Assembly: GCA_050258815.1 (NCBI GenBank)
Contig: JBLMZM010000361.1
Location: 25,657-89,656 of the forward strand
DNA: 64,000 bases
Reading direction: 5' to 3'
Origin: JAAXKN01 sp050258815
GTDB lineage: Bacteria; Bacteroidota; Ignavibacteria; Ignavibacteriales; SURF-24
Shown here: positions 1 to 8,360 of the stretch, in pieces
Numbering within the stretch: the stretch's first letter is position 1
Layout of the letters: the number at the start of each line of letters is the position of its first letter
Made by a program: the position numbers and the translations under genes
The notes under the pieces: model-generated
What the model was told of the DNA's origin: nothing
Seen by the model: only the letters and a program-made list of their open reading frames with translations
The model's database searches: none

Positions 1-1
1 T

Positions 2-229
2 TATATGAACAATCTGCGTGAGAATATTTTTGAGCCGTTTTTGAAATATACGGCCTACGAAAATGCCATTAAGGATTATGGGACTGATAAATTTGAGAAG
101 TTTGATTCCAGAGTAAAGGAAGACGTGGTGTTTCTGGTAAAGAATCTTACCAGCAAATTTAACTATACCAGTGAAGGTGCCAGACAGGTATGCTTGTATA
201 TAATAAATAAAAATGCATCGCTGAACTAA
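2..229 (+). CDS. C-terminal end of a probable PrkA-type serine protein kinase (partial)
   Basis: An open frame enters from the left edge and ends at a TAA, giving about 75 residues. An in-frame ATG at 5 is probably internal, because there is no ribosome binding site and the codon before it (tat) continues the frame. The segment contains ENAIKDYGTDKF, then a helical stretch with NLTSKFNYTSEGARQVCLYII. From memory this resembles the extreme C-terminus of PrkA/YeaG family serine kinases (AAA+ domain plus kinase-like tail), where a similar helix follows a conserved phenylalanine-rich stretch. The catalytic part lies outside the window, so the assignment rests on this tail alone. It could instead be the end of another helical cytoplasmic protein. 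Confidence 0.45.
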   Translation, partial: YMNNLRENIFEPFLKYTAYENAIKDYGTDKFEKFDSRVKEDVVFLVKNLTSKFNYTSEGARQVCLYIINKNASLN

Positions 230-275
230 AGCTGCAAAGATATTTTTATTTTTACTAACAACTCAACTCCAAATC

Positions 276-319
276 CCGGCAGTTCCGGCTCACCCATTGT
301 GGGGGCCGGACTGAACCGG
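276..319. terminator. Imperfect GC-rich hairpin between convergent genes
   Basis: The arms CCGGCAGTTCCGGC and GCCGGACTGAACCGG pair with a small bulge around a loop containing CCCATTGTGGG. It lies between the plus-strand frame ending at 229 and the minus-strand gene ending at 328. There is no good T-tract on either side, so it is only a possible terminator. Confidence 0.35.
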
Positions 320-327
320 ATGCTTTT

Positions 328-780
328 TCAGCAAAAATTTAGCACCTTGCTTTCGAGGGAATTCCTGAATTTTTCCAGTTTTAACTGCAGGTCACTGAGC
401 ACAGAGGCATTGACCCCGGATTTTTTCAGTTGGCGGCTGTTCTCTTTTGCAGTCCTTATTATCTCGGTGGCATTGGTTAGAAGCTCATTATGTTTTAGTC
501 TTACAAAGTAACTTACGCTATTTCTGCACCTGCCTTTGGGATCTGCGTCCTCAATTCCGTAAAGGTATAAAACTGAAGCTACACGCACAAGGGCAAAGAT
601 CAAATCGTCTTTTGCATTCGAAGTCTGAATCGATTTCTCCAGAACGCCGGTTAATGCTTTATGTTCTTTGTTCTTAACTTCTTCCATCAACCTCTGATAT
701 CTGGAAGCACCCAAAGCATTTTTATCAAACAGCGGTAACGGCTCATACATATTTGCTTTTGTAGTGTGTTGGTTTATCAT
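328..780 (-). CDS. Hypothetical protein, 150 aa, helical
   Basis: I do not recognise this family. The start is ATG at 780, preceded by AGAGG with about 7 bases of spacing; a second ATG lies at 750. The product has no signal peptide and no membrane segment. It is largely alpha-helical, with charged heptad-like stretches near the C-terminus (roughly residues 95-145, rich in Lys, Glu and Leu). A YLYGIEDADPKGRCRN stretch in the middle is the most distinctive part. It stands alone, converging with the kinase tail and sharing its strand with the PAP2 gene further right. Confidence 0.6.
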   Translation of the reverse strand: MINQHTTKANMYEPLPLFDKNALGASRYQRLMEEVKNKEHKALTGVLEKSIQTSNAKDDLIFALVRVASVLYLYGIEDADPKGRCRNSVSYFVRLKHNELLTNATEIIRTAKENSRQLKKSGVNASVLSDLQLKLEKFRNSLESKVLNFC

Positions 781-915
781 AATGGAACCTCTTTGCCTTT
801 CTTCTGATTTTTCCTCAAAAGATCCTTGGTATATTTTTTATTATCATGCTTAATTCGTTTGTTAAAAATAACATCAGAAAGCACGGAGGCAAATAGGTAT
901 ATATCTGAAAGATTT

Positions 916-932
916 GTAGGAGTTTCTCCTAC
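916..932. repeat. Perfect 7-bp inverted repeat overlapping the PAP2 stop codon
   Basis: GTAGGAGTTTCTCCTAC has 7-base arms around TTT. The stop codon of the PAP2 gene (TAG, minus strand, 929-931) lies in one arm. No T-run follows on the minus strand, so it is not a classical terminator. A closely related palindrome, GTAGGATATTTCCTAC, occurs at 31425-31440. Confidence 0.5.
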
Positions 933-1663
933 TGTTCACTTGTTTCGTCACTCTTGCCTTTATATTCCATATACCAGGAAACAAACCAGACAAAGGAGGC
1001 CCATGCCAGTCCCAGGGCCCATCCGGCCAGGACGTCCGTAGGGTAATGGACCCCCAGATATACACGGCTGATACCAATTATAAAGGTCATGAATATGCCC
1101 GTAATAACCACGTAAATTCTTACATTGCGGTTTTTCTGAATGCGGGCAATCAGCACGGCAATGGACAGATATATGACAGCAGACATCATCGAATGTCCGC
1201 TGGGAAAGCTGTGTGAGTATTCTGGCATGAGCTGGAATGCCAATGCAGGCCTCTGGCGTGCTATTAAGAGCTTTAAGAGGTTTTCCAGCAGTCCTCCCCC
1301 TAAAGTTGCCAGCAGCACCAGCATTGCAGAGCGCCTTTTCTTTTGAAGCAGCAGGTATATTATTGTTATTACTGAAAACAGAACTATTACGGTCGCACCC
1401 CCGAGGGATGTGATATCCCTCATGATGCCAATGAGTGCATAGGGACCCCGGGGTCTGGTATAACTTCCCGGCTGTCTCAGGCTTAATAGCAGGAATTCAT
1501 CCAGGCGATTTGTACCTCCGGCCAATACGGCACCTGCCAGGAGCAGAAACATTAACAATCCGGCTATCATGAACAATATGCTGAGCAGGATCTTTATTTC
1601 TCCAAAAGCATAGTGCGTGAATATTTTCTTTAAAAGCGAGTTGAGAGTTTCCTTCTTCTGCAT
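929..1663 (-). CDS. PAP2-family membrane phosphatase
   Basis: This is a type 2 phosphatidic acid phosphatase superfamily integral membrane protein. Such enzymes act on lipid phosphates such as undecaprenyl pyrophosphate or phosphatidylglycerophosphate. All three family motifs are present in order: K-x6-RP (KLLIARQRP), PSGH (FPSGHSMMSAV) and SR-x5-H-x3-D (SRVYLGVHYPTDV). About six hydrophobic segments span the protein. I chose the ATG at 1663 (244 aa, preceded by GGGAAG). A TTG at 1723 would add 20 residues but has no clear binding site. The substrate cannot be told from sequence. Recycling of the peptidoglycan lipid carrier is the usual guess, and it would fit the PBP and DacB genes elsewhere in the window. 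Confidence 0.88.
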   Translation of the reverse strand: MQKKETLNSLLKKIFTHYAFGEIKILLSILFMIAGLLMFLLLAGAVLAGGTNRLDEFLLLSLRQPGSYTRPRGPYALIGIMRDITSLGGATVIVLFSVITIIYLLLQKKRRSAMLVLLATLGGGLLENLLKLLIARQRPALAFQLMPEYSHSFPSGHSMMSAVIYLSIAVLIARIQKNRNVRIYVVITGIFMTFIIGISRVYLGVHYPTDVLAGWALGLAWASFVWFVSWYMEYKGKSDETSEQ

Positions 1664-1784
1664 CCTGAAAAATACTTCCCGTAATTTAAAGTGATATCTT
1701 ATAACATACAGAAAAATCCGCAAAATCTCTTGTTATAGGAACCGAATATTTTTATGTTTAGTGTACTCAAATAAAAGGGAAACA

Positions 1785-2081
1785 ATGAAATATTTTGTCT
1801 GTGAAATTGTTTATAAGGCTCCAATAGAGAAAATAGAAGAAACCACTCTTGAACACAGGAGCTTTCTGAAAGGGGGATATGACGAGGGATTTATTCTGCT
1901 GTCGGGACCCCAGGTGCCCAGGACGGGCGGTATTGTGATAGCAAAGAGCGAATCAATGGAAAAGATCGCCGAATTTTTTAAGAATGATCCGTATCAGAAG
2001 AAAGGACTGGCTGAGTACGTATTTGTTGAGTTTATGCCAAAAAACTATCAGGAATTCCTGAAGGACTGGATTGAGCAATAG
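1785..2081 (+). CDS. YCII-related domain protein
   Basis: A 98-residue single-domain protein of the YCII type (dimeric alpha-beta barrel fold). The core shows the usual order: strand YFVCEIVYKAP, a helix with an EHRSFLKGG stretch, LLSGPQV, then FFKNDPYQKKGLAEY and the end strand VFVEFMP. The His in EHRSFL and the Asp in NDPY match positions typically conserved in the family. The start is ATG 1785, with AAGGG four bases upstream; an upstream GTG at 1761 is less likely. YCII proteins are mostly uncharacterised small-molecule enzymes, so no substrate is inferred. Confidence 0.8.
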   Translation: MKYFVCEIVYKAPIEKIEETTLEHRSFLKGGYDEGFILLSGPQVPRTGGIVIAKSESMEKIAEFFKNDPYQKKGLAEYVFVEFMPKNYQEFLKDWIEQ

Positions 2082-2276
2082 GTATCAAGGTACGGGTATC
2101 TGGAAAGAAGGGGTATTCAATCTCCTGCCTGCTCCATATCTATATTGTAATATGAGGCATGCAGGGGATCAAATAATATCAGTATAGTACGTAGTCAATG
2201 TTAAGATCATTTATCAGACGGATGCCAGTATAGGCGGGTGCCAGAAATAACGGAAACGGACGGCGGGAGCCTGGTC

Positions 2277-2633
2277 TCAGACGTAATATTCACCGTATGC
2301 TTTAAGCAGGTCCACCACCTGATCGGTCAGTTCACATACTGAATCATCACCGCCATCGCCTGAAATCGTGAAAACCGGTTCTGCAATTATCCCTGCCTCA
2401 TGCAATGCTTCTGCAATTCCCTTGTATTCTTTTCTGATGACCACAAGCCTGTTTTCACCAAATGGATATTCCCTGTAAAAATCAGGAATGTTGTCAGTAC
2501 ACGTGATGATAGGGGTTTCATCTGAAGCTTTATATACCAAAGCCGGATTTAAGTCGTTGTATCTGGTAAAATACAGCTTACCTTTAAATCCCTGCCATGT
2601 AAAATTATCTAAGATCAAAACTTCGTATACCAA
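2277..2633 (-). CDS. Hypothetical protein, 118 aa
   Basis: I do not recognise this protein. It is a compact, probably alpha-beta, soluble protein with no signal peptide. An acidic stretch (SGDGGDDSVCELTDQ) lies near the C-terminus. The only plausible start is TTG at 2633, with no strong ribosome binding site. There is no earlier ATG and no internal Met, so the start is uncertain. The reading frame is well populated and clearly better than the alternatives on the other strand. It converges with the YCII gene. Confidence 0.5.
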   Translation of the reverse strand: MVYEVLILDNFTWQGFKGKLYFTRYNDLNPALVYKASDETPIITCTDNIPDFYREYPFGENRLVVIRKEYKGIAEALHEAGIIAEPVFTISGDGGDDSVCELTDQVVDLLKAYGEYYV

Positions 2634-2987
2634 TTTATTTTCTCGCTTTCGCTCTTTTTTTAGAATTTTTATTAACTTCCAGGGAAACTGAACTTAAAAA
2701 ACCCGGAATATCTGTTTTTTGTTAATTGTTAATTTCAATTAACCCTTTCATTAATAATAACAAAGATATGAGGTCTGGAATTCCAAACCTGAAAATATTT
2801 TTGTGCTTGGGGTATTGAATGGGGAAAAACAGTGGTTTTTGGCAGCATTAAATGTAAGGGAAATGCATACGGGAATGATGAATAGTGTATTTAGAGCATA
2901 AAATAAACCCGGATTCAGGTTTTTAAGCTGTTTATAAAAACACCTCCCTGGGATGCAGTCAGCTCCCGGGGAGGTGTTTAGCAGCTA
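2634..2987. other. Intergenic region (about 350 bp)
   Basis: AT-rich noncoding stretch between two minus-strand genes. It holds the terminator at 2938-2979 and presumably the promoter of the 118-residue gene. I see no other structure or credible short gene. Confidence 0.6.
2938..2979 (-). terminator. Rho-independent terminator of the Fn3/T9SS gene
   Basis: 16-base arms AAACACCTCCCTGGGA and TCCCGGGGAGGTGTTT pair with one mismatch around a 10-base loop. On the minus strand the stem is followed by TTTTTATAAA. It sits just past the stop of the gene ending at 2988. Confidence 0.9.
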
Positions 2988-5093
2988 TTATTTGATCAGC
3001 ATCATTTTTCTTACCTTCCTGAATTCCTGCGTGCCCTGCTGGGTAGGCTGGGCTATAATGGAATAAAAATAGAGTCCCGAGGGCAGGTCTGAAGCCTGAA
3101 AACTCAGGTGATAGGTGCCCGGGGCCTGGATTTCATTTATGATCTCAGCAACCACCTGGCCAATTGAATTATAGACCGTTAGCTTTACGTTGCTCTCAAG
3201 GGGCAGGGCGTAGCTGAGGGTTGTCGAAGGATTAAAAGGATTCGGGTGATTCTGGAAAAGTGAATACTCCGTGGGTACGGCATTATCCCTTTTTACAGAG
3301 GTAATGGTAGTTACTTCCGCCTGATTGCTGTATTGTGAGGGGGTATTCATATTAAAGCCCCTGATCCTGTAGGTATATAACACTCCTCCCAGGACGGTAG
3401 AATCAATAAACCCTGTAGAATTTGCTTCGGCAGTATCAATTGCGCTGAAATCCCCCTCCAGTTTCCGTTCAATAATAAATCCGGTTTCGCCTTCTGATTT
3501 ATCTGTCCATGTAAGTTTTACTTTTTTAATTCCATATGGGATGGCAGCCAGGTTTTCCGGGGGTGGAAGCAGCGTAACGAAGCTGCAGGAGTTGGAAAAC
3601 GCGCTTGTTCCGGCTGCATTGCGGGCGTTTATGCGCCAGTAATATCTGGTGCCGTAATAGAGGTTAGTCACTAGTTTCGAAGTAGCCGTGATCGTTGAGT
3701 CATCCAGAAGTATATTTCCGAAAATAGCGTCTGAGGCCAGCTGCAGGCGATAAGTCATGGCACCCTGTACGCTGTTCCAGACCAGTGTTACATTTACAGG
3801 CTGGAAGGCTGAACCATCTGCAGGAGAGGCCAGTACCGGAATGGCAGGGATAGCCTTGATAGTCGTAAAATTCCAGGTGTCGGAATTAGGGCCGTAGCTG
3901 CCCGCATTTCTGCCTCTTAAGCGCCAATAGTATACAGTATTATTATTAAGGTGAGGAATTTGTCTGGATGTATCTGAAATCGCATATTCCTCGTATATAA
4001 GGCTGGAAAAGCTGGGAAAAGTTGATACCTGCAGGTGATAGCTGTCGGCAAAAGTCATGCGCTTCCATTTAAGCGTAACGTTAAGTGGCTGGTTAACAGA
4101 TGAATTCAGGGGAGAAGAGAGAGAAGGCTGTGAAAGAATAACCGTGAAGACACGGATTTCTGACCAGGGACTAACTCCTCCGGCGTTCCAGGCGTAGACC
4201 CTCCAGAAATACTTCCTGCCGTTCTGAAGTGTCTTGAACTGCATGGAATTGGTTTTTATTGTATCGCTGTTATAGATAAGATAGCTGAAAGTTGTATCGG
4301 CAGAGACCTGCAGTCTGTATGCATAGGCTCCATAGAGGGCATTCCAGCTTAGAGTAACATCTATGGGCTGATTTACGGCTCCCATAGCAGGAGCAATGAG
4401 TGCAGGGGCACCGGGGGTGGCCACTATTGTGGTAAACCTCCAGATCTCCGACCACGCACTGTTCCCTCCCGGGTTTGAGGCCCTTACCCTCCAGAAATAT
4501 TTTCTGCTATTTTCGAGATTCTTAACCTGCAGATATGTATCCTTAATATCGCTGGCATCATAAGTAATGTAATTAAACAGGGTGTCTGTAGATAACTGCA
4601 GCCTGTAAGAGACAGCACCCGGCGTGGATTGCCAGTTCAGGTTTAAAGTGACCGGCTGGTTCGTTGCCCCGCTGGAAGGGCTGCTGAGCCTGGGAATGCC
4701 GGGGGCTGTTTGTATGGTGCTGAAATTCCATGTGTCGGACCAGGGACTAGCTCCCGAAGAATCCCATGCACTCACCCTCCAGTAGTAGGTGGTGTTATTT
4801 TTCAGATTATTAATGGTGGCCGAAGTACTAAGAATATTAGTATCGATTACCACATTATTGAACTGGCTGTCGTAAGCCAAAACAACCTCATAGATCGCTG
4901 CGCCAAAGGAATCACTCCAGCTAAGATTGACTGATACGGGCAGGTTGACCGAATTGTTTGCGGGTGAAAGCGGCTGTGGGGAAACAGGCACAGTAAAGGC
5001 AGGAGCACCTTTTGCAGAGGCACATAGAGCCGAATCCATAAAAATAAGCCAGAGCAGCACACTAATGCCCGATAAAGTAATAATCCGTTTCAT
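2988..5093 (-). CDS. Secreted multi-Fn3 protein with T9SS C-terminal sorting domain
   Basis: 701 residues. A signal peptide (MKRIITLSGISVLLWLIFMDSALCASA) is followed by five tandem repeats of about 93 residues (roughly 38-127, 131-222, 226-317, 320-413, 417-509). Each contains NQP, then L-x-W, YRLQ-S-D-x2-F, YFWRV-A-N, and WSE-x2-FTT. A more divergent fibronectin-III domain follows (about 511-600). The tail (about 615-701) reads FQNHPNPFNPSTT, YNSIGQVV and LPSGLYFYSI, which is the type A sorting signal for the type IX secretion system. No catalytic domain is visible, so it is probably a surface adhesin or scaffold. The start is ATG 5093 after AGGGG. The same repeat type and tail occur in the gene at 33262. 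Confidence 0.85.
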   Translation of the reverse strand: MKRIITLSGISVLLWLIFMDSALCASAKGAPAFTVPVSPQPLSPANNSVNLPVSVNLSWSDSFGAAIYEVVLAYDSQFNNVVIDTNILSTSATINNLKNNTTYYWRVSAWDSSGASPWSDTWNFSTIQTAPGIPRLSSPSSGATNQPVTLNLNWQSTPGAVSYRLQLSTDTLFNYITYDASDIKDTYLQVKNLENSRKYFWRVRASNPGGNSAWSEIWRFTTIVATPGAPALIAPAMGAVNQPIDVTLSWNALYGAYAYRLQVSADTTFSYLIYNSDTIKTNSMQFKTLQNGRKYFWRVYAWNAGGVSPWSEIRVFTVILSQPSLSSPLNSSVNQPLNVTLKWKRMTFADSYHLQVSTFPSFSSLIYEEYAISDTSRQIPHLNNNTVYYWRLRGRNAGSYGPNSDTWNFTTIKAIPAIPVLASPADGSAFQPVNVTLVWNSVQGAMTYRLQLASDAIFGNILLDDSTITATSKLVTNLYYGTRYYWRINARNAAGTSAFSNSCSFVTLLPPPENLAAIPYGIKKVKLTWTDKSEGETGFIIERKLEGDFSAIDTAEANSTGFIDSTVLGGVLYTYRIRGFNMNTPSQYSNQAEVTTITSVKRDNAVPTEYSLFQNHPNPFNPSTTLSYALPLESNVKLTVYNSIGQVVAEIINEIQAPGTYHLSFQASDLPSGLYFYSIIAQPTQQGTQEFRKVRKMMLIK

Positions 5094-5309
5094 GATGACC
5101 CCTCTATTTATATATATAATTATCTGGATGAAAAGGCTTATTAATAAATGCAGCGGTTTTTGCCGGATGCCAGGAATACCGGATTATTTAAGATTTCTCT
5201 CCTCCTGAAAGATCTCAGGCAGTGATATCTATAAATATATATTTAAATAAATGTTAATATTCAAGTCCGGGAGGCCATGCAGGCGAAGGGCTGTGACGTA
5301 GAATAGCAA

Positions 5310-5356
5310 AAACCGGTCTGAAAATATGCTTCTTCAGGATATTTCCGGGCCGGTTT
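5310..5356 (-). terminator. Rho-independent terminator of the DUF4142 gene
   Basis: AAACCGG-TCT-GAAAATA pairs with TATTTCCGGGCCGGTTT, with G-U pairs in the middle. On the minus strand the stem runs into TTTTTGC. It lies 37 bases past the stop at 5393. Confidence 0.75.
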
Positions 5357-5376
5357 CGTGTTTTATATGTTTCTTA

Positions 5377-5404
5377 TTTTACTTCTCAAGTTTTACTTCT
5401 CAAG
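5377..5404. repeat. Tandem duplication of 14 bp across a stop codon
   Basis: TTTTACTTCTCAAG occurs twice head to tail (5377-5390 and 5391-5404). The repeat covers the last codons and TAA of the DUF4142 gene, so the final Leu-Glu-Lys-stop is present in two copies. The extra copy lies after the stop and is untranslated. Confidence 0.85.
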
Positions 5405-5989
5405 TTTGCTCTGTACCGTCTGTGCCATCTGGAGATGATCTTTCAGAACAGGGAGTGTCTGCTGGGCGAAAGCCTTAAGGCCGGGACTTTGCGCATTCTG
5501 TGCCATATCCTCAAATTCCTTGATGTCGTCCTTATGATCCTTTACCATCAGATCAACGTATTCCTTGTCGAAATCGCTTCCTGAAAGCTTGGATAACTTA
5601 TCTATATTATCGCGCTGGTCATCTTTCAGAACGCCGGGAACAGGAATATTCTCCTTGGCAGCAATGGATTTAAGCTGCTCATTTGCCTTTGTGTGGTCAT
5701 CCATAATGTGGCGTGCCAGGTCCTTAACTTCCTGAGAGCTTGCCCTTTCGAGTGCAATTGTACCCAGCTCTACTTCCATCATTCCGCCGCTTGCGGCATT
5801 ATCGACGAATTCCCTGTTCACGCTTGCACCAGTCGTGGTACTGCCCACGTTCTCCCCGGCAGTATTTGTGCCGGTTGAAGTGGTTCCGGTGCCTGAATTA
5901 CCCGTACTACCTGTCGACCTTGTGCTGGAACATGCATCTATAAAAAATACCATAGCAACCATCGCCAAAATCACAGCTATCTTCTTCAT
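5393..5989 (-). CDS. DUF4142 domain lipoprotein
   Basis: 198 residues. The N-terminal signal sequence ends at a Cys (FFIDAC) and looks like a lipoprotein signal. A Ser/Thr/Gly-rich linker follows at about residues 22-58. The DUF4142 domain (about 58-196) is a four-helix, ferritin-like fold. Typical family features are FVDNAASGGMMEVELG, the helix around ARHIMDDHTKANEQL, and DLMVKDHKDDIKEFE, with repeated D-H pairs. The function of DUF4142 is not established; members are often stress-induced envelope proteins. The start is ATG 5989 after GGAGAGA. It is a single-gene unit with its own terminator. Confidence 0.85.
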   Translation of the reverse strand: MKKIAVILAMVAMVFFIDACSSTRSTGSTGNSGTGTTSTGTNTAGENVGSTTTGASVNREFVDNAASGGMMEVELGTIALERASSQEVKDLARHIMDDHTKANEQLKSIAAKENIPVPGVLKDDQRDNIDKLSKLSGSDFDKEYVDLMVKDHKDDIKEFEDMAQNAQSPGLKAFAQQTLPVLKDHLQMAQTVQSKLEK

Positions 5990-6299
5990 AATTGTCTCTC
6001 CTTCGATTGTTAAAAATAAACTGTCAGCAAAAATATTTCCGGGAAATTATCCGGAAATTCCGACATGCTGACCGATTTAAATATAAACTAAGGAGTTTTG
6101 ACTGAATATCAAGAGTATATTTTTAACATGGCACCGGGTGTGTGATGACATGAAAACCATGAGGTAACCGGGGATAAAGCCTGCTTTTATGTGCGGCAGT
6201 TACGAATTAATTTTACATATGAGATGGAAATAACATAAATTAGCGGGGGATATTTTCGATAATATACTGATGCATTAAAAATTCTCATGGGGACCGAAA
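5990..6299. other. Divergent intergenic region (310 bp)
   Basis: Lies between the divergent DUF4142 lipoprotein and chemoreceptor genes. It contains the sigma-28-like promoter at 6236-6262 and no credible short ORF. Confidence 0.6.
6236..6262 (+). promoter_or_regulatory. Candidate sigma-28 (FliA-type) promoter
   Basis: TAAA at 6236-6239, exactly 15 bases, then TTCGATAA at 6255-6262. The flagellar sigma-28 consensus is TAAA-N15-GCCGATAA, so the -35 core, the spacing and CGATAA all match, with two mismatches at the start of the -10. It lies 37 bases before the chemoreceptor ATG, where a motility-class promoter is expected. Confidence 0.55.
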
Positions 6300-8234
6300 A
6301 TGAAAATTAAAAGGATAAAGGACTGGAGTATATTTTCCAAGATCCTTAGTTTCAGCGTCTTGTTTTCTGTGTGTCTGGCAGTTGCCTTTGAACTGTACTT
6401 TCTTCCGAAGATAGAAGAAAACATCTATTATAATAAAAAAGACGGTTTAAAAAATGTGCTGGATGCCACCTGCTCAATACTGGAAAATCTGCAGAATAAG
6501 GTGGATAAGGGTGAACTGACACTGGATTCGGCTAAAGCCATAGCATTTAATACCATTCAGAATACGAAATTCCATGAGAAGGATTACCTTTTTGTAAATG
6601 ATCTCGATGGATATTGCAGGGTATCGCGCAATTCAGCCAATGTGGGCAAATTTGTGGGCAATGATCATGACGACAAGGGTAATTACACGCACAAGATCTG
6701 GAGCCAGATATGTGAGGAAAAGGGAAGCGGCTCTGCCATATTCTACTATAAAAAAGAAGAAGGAATGGTCTCGAAACTCTATTGTTTTGAACTTTTCCGT
6801 CCCTGGCGCTGGGTTATTATCAATGGGATGCTTATAAAGGATATTCAGGTTGAAGTATCTGCAATCAGAACTGATTTTAATATTGCACTCGGACTCATGA
6901 CGCTTCTGTTTTTAATAGCAGGTTATTTCTCTGCCAGGAATATTTCCAAACCGATCAAGCTCCTGGCGCAGGGGGCTGAAAAGGTATCCCACGGTGATTA
7001 CAGTGTTTCTATTGACATCAGCACGCGCAATGAAACTGGCAACCTGGCTGAAACGTTTAATCTGATGGTAGGAAATATAAGCAGGCTCATTGAGCAGTTT
7101 AAGCAGAAAAACGAAGAAGCTGAGTCGGCAGCTTTGCAGGCCAGGAAGGCAAAAGCAGTTGCCGAAGAACAGAGCAAGTACCTGGAAGAAAGCACAAATA
7201 AAATGCTGCAGGCCATTGAAAGACTCTCCGGGGGGGATCTCACGGTTTCTCTTAAGGCTGAGAGGAATGACGACGTGGGCAGACTTTTTAACGGCTTCAA
7301 CAAGGCCATCAGCCAAATACGCCAGATGTTCGAGAATATTATGGAAGCCGTCTCAGCAACTGCAAGTGCCAGCAATGAGATTTCCTCAAGTACCGAGGAA
7401 ATGGCGGCAGGAGCCAGCCAGCAGAGCATGCAGGCAGGTGAAGTTGCCGGAGCAGTGGAAGAGATGACAAGGACAATATTTGCAAATACAGAAAATGCCC
7501 GGATTGCGGCCGAATCTGCAAAGGAAAATGGGAAAAACGCCAAACAGGGCGGAAATATAGTAATTGAGACCATAAACGGCATGAACAGGATTGCTGAGGT
7601 CGTTCTCAGTGCTGCCACTACGGTTGAACAACTGGGTGCCAGCAGCAACCAGATCGGAGAGATCATACAGGTAATTGATGACATTGCCGACCAGACCAAC
7701 TTGCTTGCACTAAATGCTGCAATTGAAGCAGCCAGAGCAGGCGAACAGGGCCGCGGCTTTGCCGTTGTGGCAGATGAGGTGCGCAAGCTTGCCGAACGTA
7801 CTACCAAGGCAACGAAAGAAATTGCAGACATGATCAAAAAGATACAGAATGACACGATCCTCGCAGTAAATTCCATTAAGCAGGGTACCAATGAGGTGGA
7901 GAAGGGAAAACATCTGGCAGAAAAAGCTGGTGAATCACTGAGTGAGATAATCCAGGGTACTGAAAAAGGAGCCGAATTGATCAAACAACTGGCTGAAGCC
8001 AGCGAACAGCAGGCAAGCACCAGTGAGGAGATGAGTAAAAATATTGAAGGCATCAGCACAACAATACAGCAGTCTTCTTCCGGCATCAGGGAAATTGCCA
8101 GGGCTTCGGAGGATTTAAACCGCCTTACGGTTAACCTGCAGGAACTGATATCCAGATTTAAGATCGCCGAAAAAACAGGCATTAAAGCTGCCTCAGATTA
8201 TCAGGCAGGAATCAGAAAGCATATAAATGTATAA
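6300..8234 (+). CDS. Methyl-accepting chemotaxis protein with sCache-type sensor
   Basis: 644 residues. TM1 (about 14-33) is followed by a periplasmic single-Cache domain (about 40-185, with YLFVNDLDGYC and the end stretch FRPWRWVIINGM). TM2 (about 195-213) leads into a HAMP domain, a second HAMP-like segment (LSGGDLTV...NDDVGRLFNGFN, about 300-350) and the MCP signalling coiled coil. The hairpin tip reads IDDIADQTNLLALNAAIEAARAG and then FAVVADEVRKLAERT, the highly conserved CheA/CheW contact. There is no C-terminal CheR-binding pentapeptide. The ligand is unknown; sCache_2 domains often bind small organic acids. It is monocistronic, apparently under the sigma-28-like promoter just upstream, with a terminator at 8299-8330. 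Confidence 0.95.
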   Translation: MKIKRIKDWSIFSKILSFSVLFSVCLAVAFELYFLPKIEENIYYNKKDGLKNVLDATCSILENLQNKVDKGELTLDSAKAIAFNTIQNTKFHEKDYLFVNDLDGYCRVSRNSANVGKFVGNDHDDKGNYTHKIWSQICEEKGSGSAIFYYKKEEGMVSKLYCFELFRPWRWVIINGMLIKDIQVEVSAIRTDFNIALGLMTLLFLIAGYFSARNISKPIKLLAQGAEKVSHGDYSVSIDISTRNETGNLAETFNLMVGNISRLIEQFKQKNEEAESAALQARKAKAVAEEQSKYLEESTNKMLQAIERLSGGDLTVSLKAERNDDVGRLFNGFNKAISQIRQMFENIMEAVSATASASNEISSSTEEMAAGASQQSMQAGEVAGAVEEMTRTIFANTENARIAAESAKENGKNAKQGGNIVIETINGMNRIAEVVLSAATTVEQLGASSNQIGEIIQVIDDIADQTNLLALNAAIEAARAGEQGRGFAVVADEVRKLAERTTKATKEIADMIKKIQNDTILAVNSIKQGTNEVEKGKHLAEKAGESLSEIIQGTEKGAELIKQLAEASEQQASTSEEMSKNIEGISTTIQQSSSGIREIARASEDLNRLTVNLQELISRFKIAEKTGIKAASDYQAGIRKHINV

Positions 8235-8298
8235 CTGAGAGAGAGTATTGGTAAGTACTGAAGTCAGCAGAGTTTTATTAAGGTACACTGTTAAAAAC

Positions 8299-8330
8299 AA
8301 AGGCTGCGTTAAACAAATAACGCAGCCTTT
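8299..8330. terminator. Bidirectional terminator
   Basis: Perfect 13-base arms AAAGGCTGCGTTA / TAACGCAGCCTTT with a 6-base loop, A-rich on the left and T-rich on the right. It serves both the chemoreceptor (plus) and the symporter (minus). Confidence 0.92.
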
Positions 8331-8360
8331 TTTATTATCCTTTAATTAGCACCGGGGTAT

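Noticed and set aside
6998..8182. Long minus-strand open frame (394 codons) inside the chemoreceptor gene
   Set aside because: Its Ser/Ala/Leu-rich product is the usual antisense shadow of an MCP coiled coil, with no binding site, while the plus strand has a full MCP.
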